A program made the translations under genes and the position numbers. From Apoda limacodes (Eukaryota > Arthropoda > Insecta > Lepidoptera > Limacodidae), in assembly GCA_946406115.1 (NCBI GenBank), contig OX291545.1, positions 21,137,153-21,201,152 of the forward strand: a stretch of DNA of 64,000 bases. The letters are read 5' to 3'. This document shows positions 1 to 11,890 of this stretch, one piece after another. The notes under the pieces were generated by a model. That model made no database searches, was not told the origin of the DNA, and worked only from the letters and a program-made list of their open reading frames with translations. Position 1 is the stretch's first letter, and every line of letters begins with the position of its first letter.

Positions 1-439
1 GACAAATATATATCTTAGGGCGCTTTCGTTTTGGGATGCAGAATCATTATTTTCATTTTTTTTCATCCGTTCGTTTAGTATTGGTATCAAAAATATCAAA
101 ATTTTAGTACCATCTGTAACAAACTGTCATGCTTTCTTTAACGATATTTTTGTTATTTTTGTCACTTTTGTCAACGAAAAATAAAACTTTAAAGGTGGAG
201 GTGGGGTTTTTGTGTTAATCTGTTGTGTGTCATATTAATTGTTAGTGGCAGTGTGTGTACGTCAACCGTTCGTTTTGCAAGTTTTGCATTTTAAAAATTT
301 TGTTAGTAACGTTTCAAAACTACACCAACGATAGGTGTCGATGGCAAAACTGGCGTTATCGAAAGTTTGAAAAGTATTAATCGTGGGAACTCTTAATCCT
401 AAAACGAACGCGTCCTTAATTATATATAATTTATTAGCA
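1..439. other. Unannotated AT-rich sequence
   Basis: I see no coding frame or recognisable repeat. The stretch is AT-rich with T-runs. It ends where similarity to the 26.4-kb region begins. Confidence 0.4.
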
Positions 440-1130
440 TAATATTATTATGTATGTAATTTTAACGGTTTTTATCCCCAGAAGCTGGTAACCAGCGGCT
501 GGGCACACGACCACTCCAGACTGTGGTGGACAGTGTCTTTTCACGTGAGCCTATAGCCGCAACACTGTTTCTAATACAGTGTATCTGGACTCAGGTTGCT
601 ACGTCCCGTAGGTACGTCGTACCAGCTGTAAAGTAACAAGCGGTAAAATGAAAGAACTAGGACCATGCTATGTGAAATGGAAAATAGAAGTAAAAAGATA
701 TCATAGCTTAGGAGAGCAAGGCTTAACGTAGCTTTTAAAAAGTAGAGTAAAAATTATTGACTGCGTATCGTGTATAGTTTCGTAATTAACATTAAAACAC
801 AATAATAATATTTGTAATATAAAGGATATTCGTTTTTTTTGTGTTTGTTGTGTTTATTTACATTAAATATTGGTTGCTGTTTCTTCTCATTGTTCTTTTT
901 TGCAGAATTGCCTGATATGAAGTCCTAATAACAGCGTACAGCAAGTTTGGCTTGTGGCCAGTTTTCATGATATTTCTTTTTTGATCTGTTTTTTTCTGTA
1001 TGATATTATATAAACACTTTCTTAACGAAAGCCAAGTTACACTTGGTTATTGTTTACCTTTATGAGAAAAAGTTGGTTTTATTGGATATCAAATAAAATA
1101 GTAACTGGAATGAAATATTAAAAAGACCTA
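440..1130 (+). repeat. Complex repeat R, copy 1, left part
   Basis: This stretch resembles 26,380-27,220. Shared landmarks are 'tttatccccagaa', 'cagtgtatctggact', 'aaagtaacaagc', 'agagcaaggct' and 'aatagtaactgga'. The copies are clearly diverged, and this one lacks roughly 140 bases present around 26,640-26,770. Similarity stops near 1,130. It marks an older duplication of the sequence that forms the left flank of the array starting at 27,230. No coding frame is visible in either copy. Confidence 0.7.
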
Positions 1131-2171
1131 CACAATCCATGCTATGCTATTAAATGAGCAAACTTTTTAATATATTATGCATAGATTTCCATAATACATT
1201 AAAGGTATTCATTCATTTTTATTGTTTATGGGCGCTTAGGAGAATGATACCTAAATCATAGATTATATTATACTGCCTAAATTAATCTTATGTCAGCTCA
1301 AAGAAAAATGCGTTTACACGAATGCTAAGTACACAATAATATGTATTATGTATATGACTTTCAAGAAAAACTACGGTAAACTTTAAAAAAATATCAGCCA
1401 TGTGCGTCCGTTCCGTACAATGCAAATTATTGCGGATTGCCGAGAAACCTAAAATATATTTTAAAATACCTATGACTTCTCACACAATCAGTGTGTGAAA
1501 TAAAAGTTTTTAAACCTATGTAAGGTTAATGTATGGAGAACTACAATATTTTGTTTTCTTAATTTTATTGCAAAATTTATATGGCATTTTACATAAGTCA
1601 TCTTTTCTAAAATAGTTAAAATTCTATTAGAATTGATGCAAAGACCGTATAAATTTAAGTGTTTGCAATGCTCGTACGTGCGAAAATGATAAAACTATAA
1701 GGGTTCTGGTTTTACCATTTACCTACGGAACCATTAAATCTTAATTTAGAACTGAAATTGAATACCGTAACTATTTAGTTATTACAGTACATATCATTGG
1801 GTTATTAAATTATTAAAACTGTAAATAAAAATTTAATCAATGAGAACGTACCTACTAGTTACCTCAAACATATCGCTAACTACGTTACTATTACTATTAC
1901 AACGAAGTTCAGCTAGGCTCATTATTAAGTGGCCTGGCTGCTTCGTAAAATAAATATGATTCTATTACTCGTGAAATAGTTGATTTAAATTCTTTATCCA
2001 AAAATAAAAGATGTCAAAAGAAATTCTAGCTCATTGTAGGTTTCGTTTAGGATATTCAATAACTTTATTGTTGAACGAAGCCCGTAGGAGCCTTTTTTAT
2101 TAAATTTTTATTGGATTTTATGAAAAAAAGAAATCTATCTTTTCGCAAATATTTGTTCAGTACTATTTGTT
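1131..2171. other. Unannotated AT-rich sequence
   Basis: No gene or repeat family is recognised between the R fragment and the terminal-inverted-repeat element at 2,172. Confidence 0.4.
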
Positions 2172-2463
2172 AGGGTTCCGTACCCAAATGGTAAAAAACG
2201 GGACCCTATTACTAAGACTTCGCTGTCCATCCGTCCGTTCGTCTGTCACCAAGCTGTATCTCATGAACCGTGACAGTAAGACAGTTTAAATTTTCACAGA
2301 AGATGTATTTATGTTGCTGCTATAACAACAAATATTAAAAAACGGAATAAAATAAATATTTAAGGGGGTCCCATATAACAAACGTGATTTTTTTTGCCGT
2401 TTTTATAGATAATGGTACGGAACCCTTCGTGCGCGAGTCCGACTCGCACTTGGCCGATTTTCT
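2172..2463 (+). mobile_element. Non-autonomous element with 13-bp perfect terminal inverted repeats
   Basis: The element starts AGGGTTCCGTACC (2,172-2,184) and the exact reverse complement lies at 2,414-2,426. A 3' extension follows with a self-complementary core (GCGAGTCCGACTCGC) and 'cttggccgatttt'. It has no coding capacity. The same tail appears near 50,830 and 61,325, and in inverted form at the left edge of a piece inside repeat A (23,829). I know this as a very common lepidopteran interspersed repeat. Whether the tail is part of the element or a flanking module is unclear. Confidence 0.75.
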
Positions 2464-2869
2464 ATATATTGTATTATATATTTGAATCTAGCGCCGCAAA
2501 CCTTTTTGCTACATATCTCTTCCCTTCGCTCTGCTTCACATCAACCGCTATATGCCATACTGTATGGGCACGACTTTCTTTAGAAAAGAAGGCTTAGGGC
2601 GTAGTCCACCACGCTGGATTCGTGCGTTTTGGTGGACGCAGGTGAGCCAGTGGTGACTTGAAACAGTTTTTAAGCCGCCCCTAAGGCCTCTGACTAGGCT
2701 TAATGATGTTACATGCCAAGAACGGCCAACGGACATGAACCAGGACCGACGACGGATTAACGTTTCCTAAAATTACCTAGACAAATGAAAATTTTGCGCA
2801 AAATAAATTTCCCTGTGTCCTATTTAGGTGAATTCTTCTTTGGTTCAGAAGGTATTTTTATCTTTTTGC

Positions 2870-3072
2870 TTTTTTTTTTTATACCGCGAAGGTGGCAAAC
2901 AAGCTTAATGTCCGCCTGATGGTATGCGGTCACCGTAGCCTATGGACGCTTGCAAAACCAGGGGCATAACTCGCGAGTTGCCGACCCTTCAAAAATCCAA
3001 TAACTTTTTTATAGAAGAACCCCACACTGTAGTCCTTAGAGAAAACCTTGGCAGGTTGCTCATTCCACCATC
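2870..3072 (-). mobile_element. LINE 3' end (Jockey/CR1-like family F1), 5'-truncated
   Basis: Poly(T) at 2,870-2,880 is the poly(A) tail of a minus-strand copy. Reading away from it gives the family's terminal hairpin module and then the end of the reverse-transcriptase ORF, as in the longer copy at 13,790-14,698. Diverged and 5'-truncated within the last codons; not functional. Confidence 0.85.
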
Positions 3073-3122
3073 CGATTCTTACAATCAGGACCGTAAGCTT
3101 GTTTACCTTAGTGGTAAAAAAA
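3073..3122 (+). mobile_element. LINE F1 3' tail in opposite orientation
   Basis: 'ggaccgtaagcttgttt' followed by 'ccttagtggtaaaaaaa' is the plus-sense 3' end of family F1. It lies directly against the 5' edge of the minus-strand copy at 2,870-3,072. The two tails are head to head, so a transcript of this spot could fold back over about 40 bases. Confidence 0.7.
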
Positions 3123-3144
3123 GCAGATTTACGGCCATGAATTC

Positions 3145-4425
3145 ATCCAGAACTAAAGTATGTAGTTGATGAAAAAGGTTAACCCCCATATTTGTATATT
3201 AATCCACTGGAATTTTGTAATGGAAAGTTTTATGCTCACATTCTCATCATATCATTGTTAAAAATTACCTGGCTTAGCTGATATTCGGATAAATAATATT
3301 CAGGATTAAATAAACAAAAGAAACGGAATCTCATAGAGGAAAACGAAGCCAATTTTAATGGATTTTATTTTATTCGATGTTATACACTCTCTAAGACGCA
3401 GATGTCGATAATAAAATTAGAAGAGAAATATTAATAACCATCATAGTTTTGCCAATTTAGCAGATTTTTAATTTTGCTCGAATCATCCATACTTAATACG
3501 TGTAACAAATAAATAAATAATCGTAAGTAAAATTGATCGTCTTTACGTCACATAGGAGCATCCAATCCAGCTAAAATTTGGCACAGAGATAATTTAACAA
3601 ATGGATTTAACGAGATAATAGACAGGCATCTATAACTGTCTTTTTGAAACTAAGATCATAGTCTCCTTTTGAGATCTCTTTTTGTACTCAGGAATAACTA
3701 TAACCGAATTCCACGAAGAGTCGCGGGTAGAAACTATTTGTAGATAAGAAAGACGCTTTTGTACCAAGTGTATTTATTCTGTGTTGAAATATATTAACAT
3801 CCAAAGAAATTCTGTGTAAATAAAATAGGTAATCTTTTTATGCGTAAATGTCGAGGTAGCAGATAATTTCCTGTTTTCCATGAAACCATGATGAGAAACA
3901 GGATCTTCATTAAAAGTATTCTCAAAGTAATTGAAAAAAATTAGGGCTTATTTTTACATCATTTACTTAAAATATTAAATTTTCCTTATATTTTCCGATA
4001 CTTAAGGTAAGTGTTACAATTAATAAATTTAATTTAAATAGTCTTAGTACTTTAGATAGTGAAGTTTCTTGATTGTTTATTTGGCACTGCGTTTTTCTAT
4101 TAATAAGTTTGAGACACCTTAACATTTTTTTGCATTTTGACATGCACGCACTCATTTACGCAAACCTACTTCATAATCTAAAATCACCGAAACAGTTTCC
4201 AATTTACAACATCTAAAATATTACATTAGGTGCACCATAACAATATTAAAAATCAATAAACACTGACGAGCAGACATAACTAGTCACTTACATAGAAGAC
4301 AATATATCCTTAACAATTCATAATAGCTCTATGAAATCAAAGGAACGTTGAAACGTATTTAATTATTTGTGCATAAAATAAAACCATATATTATATATCT
4401 TTTTTTCATTGAGCTACCTTTACTA
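3145..4425 (+). repeat. Complex repeat R, copy 1, middle part
   Basis: Aligns by eye with 28,174-29,920, 36,207-37,950 and part of 43,010-44,280. Landmarks include 'gaggaaaacgaagccaatttta', 'taagacgcagatgtcg' and 'agtactttagatagtgaagtt' (each partly shared). It is clearly more diverged than the others. It carries the older Helitron (3,486-3,737) but lacks the younger one found in units 1-3: at about 3,812-3,820 the flanks are joined, so this is an empty site. At 4,425 the similarity is interrupted and resumes at 10,690. Confidence 0.8.
3486..3737 (+). mobile_element. Non-autonomous Helitron, older copy
   Basis: Starts TCCATACTTAATA after A and ends in a GC-rich '...gagtcgcgggtagaaactat', where CTAT replaces the usual CTAG. 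The same insertion is present at 28,521 and 36,542, where it is shorter (179 bp) and ends CTAG|T. The element therefore predates all duplications of repeat R. Confidence 0.65.
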
Positions 4426-4436
4426 GTCACACTTAT

Positions 4437-4810
4437 TTAAATTACAAAGGCGAAAGTTTGAATGTATGTTTGTTACATCTTCAAGTTCAAACGGCAGGAT
4501 CAATTTAAATGAAAAATGGTATGGAGCTAGCTGACTCCCTGGATTAACACATATCTCTATACCAATTGTTTCTAAATCGATTCAGCGGTTTAAGCAGGAA
4601 GAGGTAACAGATAGACAGACATACGTTATTGACCTTGAAACGGCTGAACCGATTTTGATAAAACATGTTTGAGAACCACCATTGGAAAACCTGCTTTCAC
4701 ATTAAAAAAAACTGTATACAATTCGGTTCACCCTTTTAAAAGCTACGGTGCCACATACACACACAACATAGATGTCAAACTTATAACACCCTTCTTTTTG
4801 CGTCGGGGTT
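4437..4810. mobile_element. Helitron/MITE-like interspersed repeat remnant
   Basis: Contains 'aggcgaaagtttgaatgtatgtttgttac', 'tctctataccaattg', 'cagcggtttaagc', 'acagatagacagacat' and 'ataacaccc...ttttgcgtcggggtt', phrases typical of lepidopteran non-autonomous elements. Boundaries are uncertain. No coding capacity. Confidence 0.5.
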
Positions 4811-5490
4811 TGAAGAGATCCCCTTTAATGTGATACAAATAAGATCTATAATAGAGTTGTGGAGGCGTTTTTGCAACTTTTTTGTGATGAAAGCGACACA
4901 ATAATCACTGTTGAAACTTGGAAAACAGTTCCGTGCAGCCAAAATAACATGGCTATATTACTGGATTGTGTGATGAATCCTCGACGTACCTAGAAGGTAT
5001 TAGTCTCTAGTTGGATGTCTAGCTAAATTGTTTACCTAAACATTCAAGTGTTAAGTTAATTTAAATAGATGAAAATCTCGTCGAAGTTCATCGTTCGTAC
5101 TCGGAGTTCAGCCCTGTAGACCTAAATAATTTTCGTGATCGTCTATTTTAGAAGGCAGTGGGTATCTAGGTATTTTCTGTATCAAAGGTTCTCGTAGGCA
5201 TTTTTGGCAAAAGGCTGTTGCTTTTTGTTTAAACAACTTAAATAGTGATTAAGCTTCTATTGTTGCAAGTTGCATTATATTTTCAGTTACTTTTACATTG
5301 CATATGAACAGTAATCGCTGTTGTAATTTATCAACTCAGATAAGTCTATTCGGTGATCAATTTATATAGAACAGTAGGTTAAACTAAGATTGTAACCTGA
5401 ACCAGACATTTCAGCAGTATCGTATCCGAATACGACTCTGAGGCGAAATGGATCGATTCTCCCTTTAATGGGGTATTAATGCCCGATACA
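4811..5490. other. Unannotated sequence
   Basis: No gene or recognisable repeat before the microsatellite at 5,491. Confidence 0.4.
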
Positions 5491-5492
5491 TG

Positions 5493-5536
<44 letters not shown>

Positions 5537-5562
5537 CATATATGTGTGTGTGTGTATGTGTG
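5491..5562. repeat. TA and TG microsatellite
   Basis: A (TA)n run passes into (TG)n blocks separated by CATATA. The open frame across it on the minus strand is low-complexity and not a gene. Confidence 0.95.
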
Positions 5563-5755
5563 AAGGCGCCATCAGTTGAAAGCTGGAAACGTCCGTCCAT
5601 CTTGATTAGTCAATCAAGTTTTTAATGATCATTTCTTCTAAGGTACCTTTTATTTATAATGAGAAGAAAAATCGATTGTCAAACCCTGAGCCCTGCTCTG
5701 ATTCTTATAGTAGGAACACTCTTAGTCAATACAATATCGTTAAAGATGAGATATA

Positions 5756-5859
5756 TTTTTTTTTTTTTTTATACCACTAAGGTCGCAAACAAGCACACGG
5801 TCCGCCTGATGTTAAGCGGTCACCGTGGCCTATGGACGCTTGTAACACCAGGGGTATCT
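5756..5859 (-). mobile_element. LINE F1 3' tail
   Basis: Poly(T) 5,756-5,770 followed by about 90 bases of the family's terminal hairpin module. Truncated before the RT ORF. A Helitron starts 22 bases beyond its truncated end. Confidence 0.8.
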
Positions 5860-5881
5860 ATGTATTCTGCGTCGTAGTTTA

Positions 5882-6057
5882 TCTTTATATATATAATTCT
5901 ACTCTACGTGTGTATGTCACTGTAGTCCTCCTAAACCGGCTTGACCGATTTGAATGATTTTTGTATTGTATGCGTTTGGGTGGCGCCCTGGATGGTTTAG
6001 ATTCAGAAATCAGCCCGGCAGATGGCGCTGCAGTGGGTAGACTGCCCGGTCAGCTAG
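5882..6057 (+). mobile_element. Short non-autonomous Helitron
   Basis: Starts TC after A (5,881) and ends CTAG before T (6,058), the expected A|T target. Internal 'cggcttgaccgatttgaat' and 'cagatggcgctgcag' phrases recur in lepidopteran Helitron-like repeats. 176 bp; no ORF. Confidence 0.65.
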
Positions 6058-7464
6058 TTTTATATAACTACATAATTATACTACTACTACTATATAATTT
6101 GTTAACTGATAGTCAAGCTCTTTGTTATAACGAAATAATAATATGTTAATGTTTATTAAACCATTTACTTTCTATTATATATCGGTAAACCCTTTTGTAA
6201 GTCCTTGATATATAAACCTAAAAGCGTTTCTTACGAAAACTGACTGAATAGTTCAGTTTATAGGTAGATGCACCTTAAATATGAGAAAAAAAAAAAAAAA
6301 AAAAAGAAAACCAGGTATTAAACGAAAAACTACATTACTTTTATATTATCCAAAATAAGAAAGAAAAATTTAAAAAATTTGACTATTTTCTCAACGAACT
6401 ATTTTGGGGCAGTTGTTTAAGATCGGATGGCCCAAAACCCTAAAAAGGAGTTGAAACTCCAACTTTTAAACAAATTCCTTTTGGTCAGTTAAAACTTTTT
6501 AAAAATCAGCAAATTAGCACACAAGCGATCGGCTGGAATCTTGTCAGAACAAGAAAATTTCTTGAAATGATATTGTTTTACCTAAATTTAAGGTAACACA
6601 GTGAATTATTCACCGGTGAAAACTGTGAAGTAGTAGTTTACTAAGTGCATTTTAAACGCCACTCTATGGTGGCATGGTCCATATTTCTTTAATTTCTTTA
6701 TATTTTAATAAAGGAAAAGTTGCTTTTGCATATTTATGTTAGTCTCGACACTATTAATGTGCTTTGACTGATAACAGACCTGCCCTATTAATACAACAAA
6801 ATATGTAATAAGTCTATACACCAAGAAAAGTAACATCTAATAAACGACTACTTACGTAAAATTCAAAGAAGTGGTCAGAAAGCAAATCGAACTAGCGGAC
6901 ATAATGCACAAATTTTTGACCTACTGTCATGATTTCTAATAATTCAGCTACTGTAAGAAATTTGTACTGGCAACACAGATAGTTTTTCTCCCTTGCAAAC
7001 GCCTTAAATAGGGGAGCAAATGCTCAGAGCAGTCTCTCGGACGACGCTTGCTAGATAATACATAAGTGCAACGTCGATTGTAAGAGTTACTTCAGTTGAT
7101 TAAGATGTTGATATGTCGATTTAGTATTATAATTAAACCAACTGTAAAGTATGTATTCATATTTTTTATAAACAAGTTGAATTAGTAATTTTGACGAATT
7201 TATGATGATTCATCGTATTACAGACATCAATCAGTAGAATACCAACAACTAACGTTATCGGTAACGTATGCAAAGGATGGTAGATAACTACCGAAAAAAA
7301 CATCTACGGTAACCAATGACGTAGCTCATACTATACCCATATTGCCTTATATGTATAATTATGTATACTTTTACGACCAGTCTTTGGTAATAAACTACAT
7401 GCTAACTTTACCGATTTATATCAAATCTACTAGTTGTATATTCTCAAACTTAATCTCAAACTTT
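6058..7464. other. Unannotated sequence with a poly(A) run
   Basis: An A-run lies at 6,283-6,305. At 6,990-7,110 a GC-richer patch ('ccttaaataggggagcaaatg' then 'agcagtctctcggac') resembles a TATA-like box plus start region of an LTR, but I find no LTR ends or second copy. Nothing else is recognised. Confidence 0.35.
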
Positions 7465-9070
7465 TTTATTCAAATAGACTTTTAAACAGCACATTTAATC
7501 GTCAGTTAAATTATTCATTAAAAATTACCACCGTTTCGGAATGAGTTACTACCGAGAAGAACCGGCAAGAAACTCAGCAGGTAATCTTTCATATTTTTTC
7601 AACTTTATATTAAAATACAATATAGCCTTACATTAAGTGGTAACACAACTGCCAAATTTCCCAATACAAATTCAGCTACCTTAACCCAAAGCAAAATGCC
7701 ATAAGACATGACTTTTTTTTATACCACTAAGGTGGCAAACAAGATTACAGTCCGCCTGATGGTAAGCGGTCACCGTAGCCTATGGACGCTTGCAACACCA
7801 GGGGTATCACTTGCGCGTTGCCAACCCTTCAGAAATCTAATGACTTTTTTCTCGAAGAACTCCATACTGTAGTCCTTGGCAGGGCAGTCTCCCAAAATAA
7901 CTTGTTCTGCTGTGGTATATTGCTCTAGAACTTTGTCAGTCGTCAAACTCAGGTGCGTGAAGAGACGAGTTACGTCCCTGTCACCGCTATGAGACCTGTA
8001 TAGGCACGCATAGATACAAGTGTGGCCGCCGTAATCTACGCGCACCCACAATATCGACAGGACCCTGTCTTCAAGGCTATGAAGGCGGCGACAGCAGATA
8101 TCCTCCCGGACGAACATACATACACCGGCACGACTCATAAAATTGTGTTCAAGTTTGTAGCCGGGATAATGTAGGTATGATGTAAGGCCGGGCAGGATAT
8201 CTGCGTCTCCGTTAGAAAAAGAATGGTTAGCTGCGCAGTCTCGAGATAGTGGTGGACTGCGTTAAGATTTTCGTGAATACCCCTGATGTTGCAAAAATCC
8301 ACATTATATGTGGATGGAGTAGCCGCTGTACAAACTCTTTTCTTTTTTGTTCTCATGGCCATAATATATAAAAAAAGTTACTAAGACTAAGGATGAGGAT
8401 TCACTGCACAGACAGCTTAAAGGACAAAAGGTGCGGTTCTAAGACTGCCGAAGCTCGCCACAGATGATACAGTTGCTGGCACGGCGGGCGAGAGGGCCCC
8501 TGATTTCCCTCTGTTGTAGTTGCCGGGGCCACTCCGGTCTCCTTCTCCGGCACGATTACCACTTCAGATACTTTACGCCGGCTGGCGGATCAGCCTCCCA
8601 GGGCAGAAATTAAGTGATCCCTGGGTTCGGGATCCCGTTCAACCTGCGGGCGGCCAGCGGTCAGCCGTTTCATCAGGTCTCCCTGACCGCCGAACCAGCA
8701 CGCTGCATCTACGCCGAGCATGACAGCAACAAGCACCACCGGTCCTCCGCTGTCCGCGCAGCGAATCCTCAAAGAGCTCTGGCAACCTTACTCACCGCCA
8801 GGAACACAACACTACTATATACGGAATACGGAATGAAAATAACTAAAGTGGTCACTTTAGCTGCAGCAGTGTCAATATCTGTAGGTTGCCTAACTTTGCT
8901 AACTGCATAAGCAGCTGAAGTAAGTTGAACTGAAAAGTATCATCTGCAAATAGTACAACCTTGCACAGCTTCTCTACAAAGATAGGCAAGTCATGAATGT
9001 AAATTAAAAATAGAAAAGAACCTAAAATAAAACCTTGAGAAACTCCTAATTTTACTTCTGAGTCATTGGA
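7465..9070 (-). mobile_element. Decayed LINE (second family), interrupted by a LINE F1 copy
   Basis: On the minus strand 8,836-9,062 translates with one frame change to RT palm sequence: 'SQGFILGSFLFLIYIHDLP' and then 'VVLFADDT', the catalytic FADD box (YADD family). The lepidopteran LINE 3'-UTR phrase 'aagaaccggcaagaaactcag' lies at 7,560-7,580 on the other side of the F1 insertion (7,713-8,820). Both parts have the same orientation, so I read them as one older LINE split by the younger. Coding is destroyed. Confidence 0.6.
7713..8820 (-). mobile_element. LINE F1 copy with internal deletion: endonuclease N-terminus joined to 3' end
   Basis: Reading on the minus strand from about 8,820: a GC-rich 5' region; an ATG at 8,362 opening an endonuclease N-terminus ('NIRGIHENLNAVHHYLE' then 'LFLTETQIS'); a frame change near 8,136; further endonuclease sequence to 'ILGDC' (about 7,885). 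It then jumps straight to the last about 40 codons of the RT ORF ('PAKDYSMEFF') and the 3' tail with poly(T) 7,713-7,720. The rest of the endonuclease and the whole RT domain are missing. Compared with 14,506-14,530, 12 bases between two AAGG repeats are also gone. It cannot be autonomous. Confidence 0.85.
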
Positions 9071-10689
9071 TTTTACTTCATGAATTTAAACCTTCTGCAT
9101 GAATGAATGAATATTGAAGATGGAACATTTACAGTGTGTAAACAATTGCAATAAAATTACAAATAAAACACTAGCACTAAGCACACAAATATAACACAAA
9201 TTTCTAAGCCCATTTATTCAATAAATAACAAAATAATTTTCATAGCAATATAATAAATAAATAATACATTTAATTTACGGTATCTAGATTTGTAAAAGAT
9301 AGGAATTTTATTTTAGTACCCAAACTTTTACCATTATTGAACGCAGCATTAAATTTCCATCTCATCAATTTCCAATCACAACTACCCTTTATACGTAGAA
9401 GGTTAATAAAATGCAAAATTTATGCAGTTATACATTGAGTACATATTTTTTTATGTAAAAGAACATAAAAAATCAGTAATAAGTTTTTTATCATGCTCAA
9501 AATAGAACTTTGTCCCGAGCGAATTAGATAAAGCAATAAAATATCTCAGGCGAAGCAATTAATGGGTCAAAAGGGGAGAAAAGGCAATAAATAGACACAT
9601 AAATAAGAACTGATTGATAACTTTAATTAATCCACAATAGCCTGTCTACAATCAGCAGATAAAATTATACAAACAGGATAAACACACAAATTCTAGAAAA
9701 CTTATGCACCCCTAGTACATAGATCTTCAAAGCACACATTTTTTTATGGAATCAATATATATATAATAAAATAATAATATATCTTCGCTCCTTGAATGTA
9801 GGCGTCTTTAAAGAAAACGAACATAAGCTAAATCATCAATATAAACAAACTATTTTTAGTTTCGTTGCAAAACCGCAGTCAAAAGATTTAACCTCGAGCC
9901 AGGTCCAAAACCTGAAACCCTCTTAGACCCTTGGATCAAATTTGCAGGTCCTAGCTTGGAATCAAAACTGTGTGTTTGCTATGAAAATAAAAATAATCGT
10001 TCGTACAAAAAAACAGTCATTATTTTGACTTTTATTTATTGATCATTTTGTTACAGATTAGTAGGGTCTATATGTAGGTAGTATAGGTAGGTAAGTAAAC
10101 TACTCTGTTAATAAGACAAAGAGGAATGAGGAAAAACAGCAACGTCAATCATTTGGAATTCATTAGCCCTGAACGACTTTGAACCAATTAATTTTAGCCA
10201 GTTTCCTTTGGACAAGTAAACTTAACAATGGAAAACTTTGATAATGCATGATATTATTATTGTTCCGTTGTTGAATATCAATGAATTGATTACTGATTTA
10301 AAAAAAATATTTGCTTATGAGATCACTGGGGAATCATTTATTAGTTATTTTTATGAATGAGGTCAGTAAATTTCGGAATTCCTTTATTCATCAAAATAAC
10401 AGCAAAGTTGTATGATAAAACTTATTCGAGTATAATTTTCGAACATTCTTATGGAAAATACAATTTAAATTATAAATAGTCTGCGATTTCTTCTTAGTTC
10501 TTTGAAATTACAGATCATTAATAAATCATCATGTGAGTTACTTAATAATGTAATAATTTAAGTGTTTTTGTTTATTTTGATTACAGTAAAAATAAAAGAG
10601 CCAGTCTTAGTTTCCATGTTTTTATTAAGGTTAATATGTAGGCTAGATAGCGATTAATAAAACATTTTTATTTTTAAAAATTGAAAAAA
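9071..10689. other. Unannotated AT-rich sequence
   Basis: No coding frame or recognised element. It is part of the insertion block that splits repeat R copy 1. Confidence 0.4.
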
Positions 10690-11395
10690 AAATATGTGAT
10701 AAATTTTGCTTTTGCCTAGTACATTATTTAAAAAGTGATTTGAATTTTTTGTATAAAACTTAAAATAAATTAAGAAGTGACTATAGTTTTAAAGTGTGTG
10801 TTATATTTAATTTTTTTTTGTAATAAAAGTTGATTCAATTATTATAATTATATTGTCATATTAACATATTTGTCGTCGTTTAAACAAATGATATTTTCAT
10901 AGAGACAGACACAAACGATAATATCAAGACAATTTTCGTAATATTGCGATTAAAATTTGTTCGTAGCAATTGTTTTAAAGAAATAAACAAAAACAAGAAT
11001 AAAACAAATAACTTAAGACAGCAGAAGTAAAAGCGACAGCAATCGAAAATTGAATAAAGGAAATGTGAAGTAACTGCAAGACATTAATTAAGACATAAAT
11101 ACAGCCGTCGGCGCGTCACGATTTTACGTCGGGTTCAACGTCACAACTTTAAATGTCGCGTTGTTTTTAACAAAAGTAACTCAGACTTCAATTTATTTTC
11201 AACATGTGTAAAGTTGTTTCACGTCAACTTAAGACGTTGAATTTAAAGATAATTAAGGTTTTTTAATAAAATTGTATAACGTAAGTCCTTGGCCTGGTAA
11301 TTATTCTAAACCCTTTTTCTGGTAAACTATACCTTACATTTGTAATTAAATGGAAGTAACCCTGGACTTAATCTTATGTACAAGTCCAAAAGTAA
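10690..11395 (+). repeat. Complex repeat R, copy 1, right part
   Basis: Matches 45,312-45,920 and, from 10,900, also 30,355-30,760 and 38,390-38,790. Landmarks are 'catagagacag', 'atatcaagacaatt', 'tttgttcgtagca', 'atacagccgtcg' and 'aacgtcacaactttaaatg'. The stretch 10,690-10,880 is shared only with unit 3 and is missing from units 1 and 2, so unit 3 keeps an ancestral segment. Confidence 0.75.
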
Positions 11396-11785
11396 GACCT
11401 GTTTTTGGTATTTTAAGTTGCTACGCAGATGGCAGATATTGAGAAAGATGTGATCAACGCTAGGCCCCAATGGCGACAAGTTCAGGTGCTGGCCGACATG
11501 TTTTGGCATCGTTGGCTCCGAGAATACTTGCCAACGCTACAGCGTCGACAAAAATGGATCATCAACGCGGCCCCCATAAACATTGTGCTAATAGTGGACA
11601 AAGAACGACCACGTAATATGTGGCCCCGTGGCAATTGGCAAACTTAGTGCAGTGTATCCCAGGAATGATGGACAAGTACGAGTTGTAGACATTCGAACAG
11701 TACATAGAACATTGAAACGGCCTGCTGTGAAGATGGTTGTGCTTTCTACTGACGGGACGGTTATCGGGTAAGCTAGGGGGTGGAA
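11396..11785 (+). mobile_element. BEL/Pao retrotransposon, 3' end of pol
   Basis: The open frame at 11,429-11,647 carries 'FWHRWLREYLPTLQRRQKW' and an acidic/basic segment up to 'MWPRGNW', matching the conserved region C-terminal to the integrase core in BEL/Pao polyproteins. A frameshift near 11,640 leads into 'GQVRVVDIRTVHRTLKRP', the usual continuation. A purine run (aggggGtgga, 11,775-11,784) follows the stop, as expected for a polypurine tract before a 3' LTR, but I cannot recognise the LTR. Heavily truncated at the 5' side. Not functional. Confidence 0.75.
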
Positions 11786-11829
11786 TGCTACGGAGTACAC
11801 CTTCACAACGGCGTAACATAGTATAAAAG

Positions 11830-11890
11830 AAGGCATAAGCAATTGTAAAAATACATATTTCTGAGCCTATTCACATAAGTATAACTGACA
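11830..11890 (+). repeat. Left part of a local duplicated segment
   Basis: 'aaaatacatatttctgagc..attcacataa.tataactga' recurs at 13,502-13,547. The segment continues at 13,199 after the retroelement insertion, ending here in 'tataactgaca', which is repeated at 13,199-13,209. Confidence 0.7.

Noticed and set aside
5379..5600. Minus-strand frame across TA/TG repeat
   Set aside because: Low-complexity translation of a microsatellite.
6990..7110. Possible solo LTR with TATA-like box
   Set aside because: No TG...CA ends, target duplication or second copy could be found.
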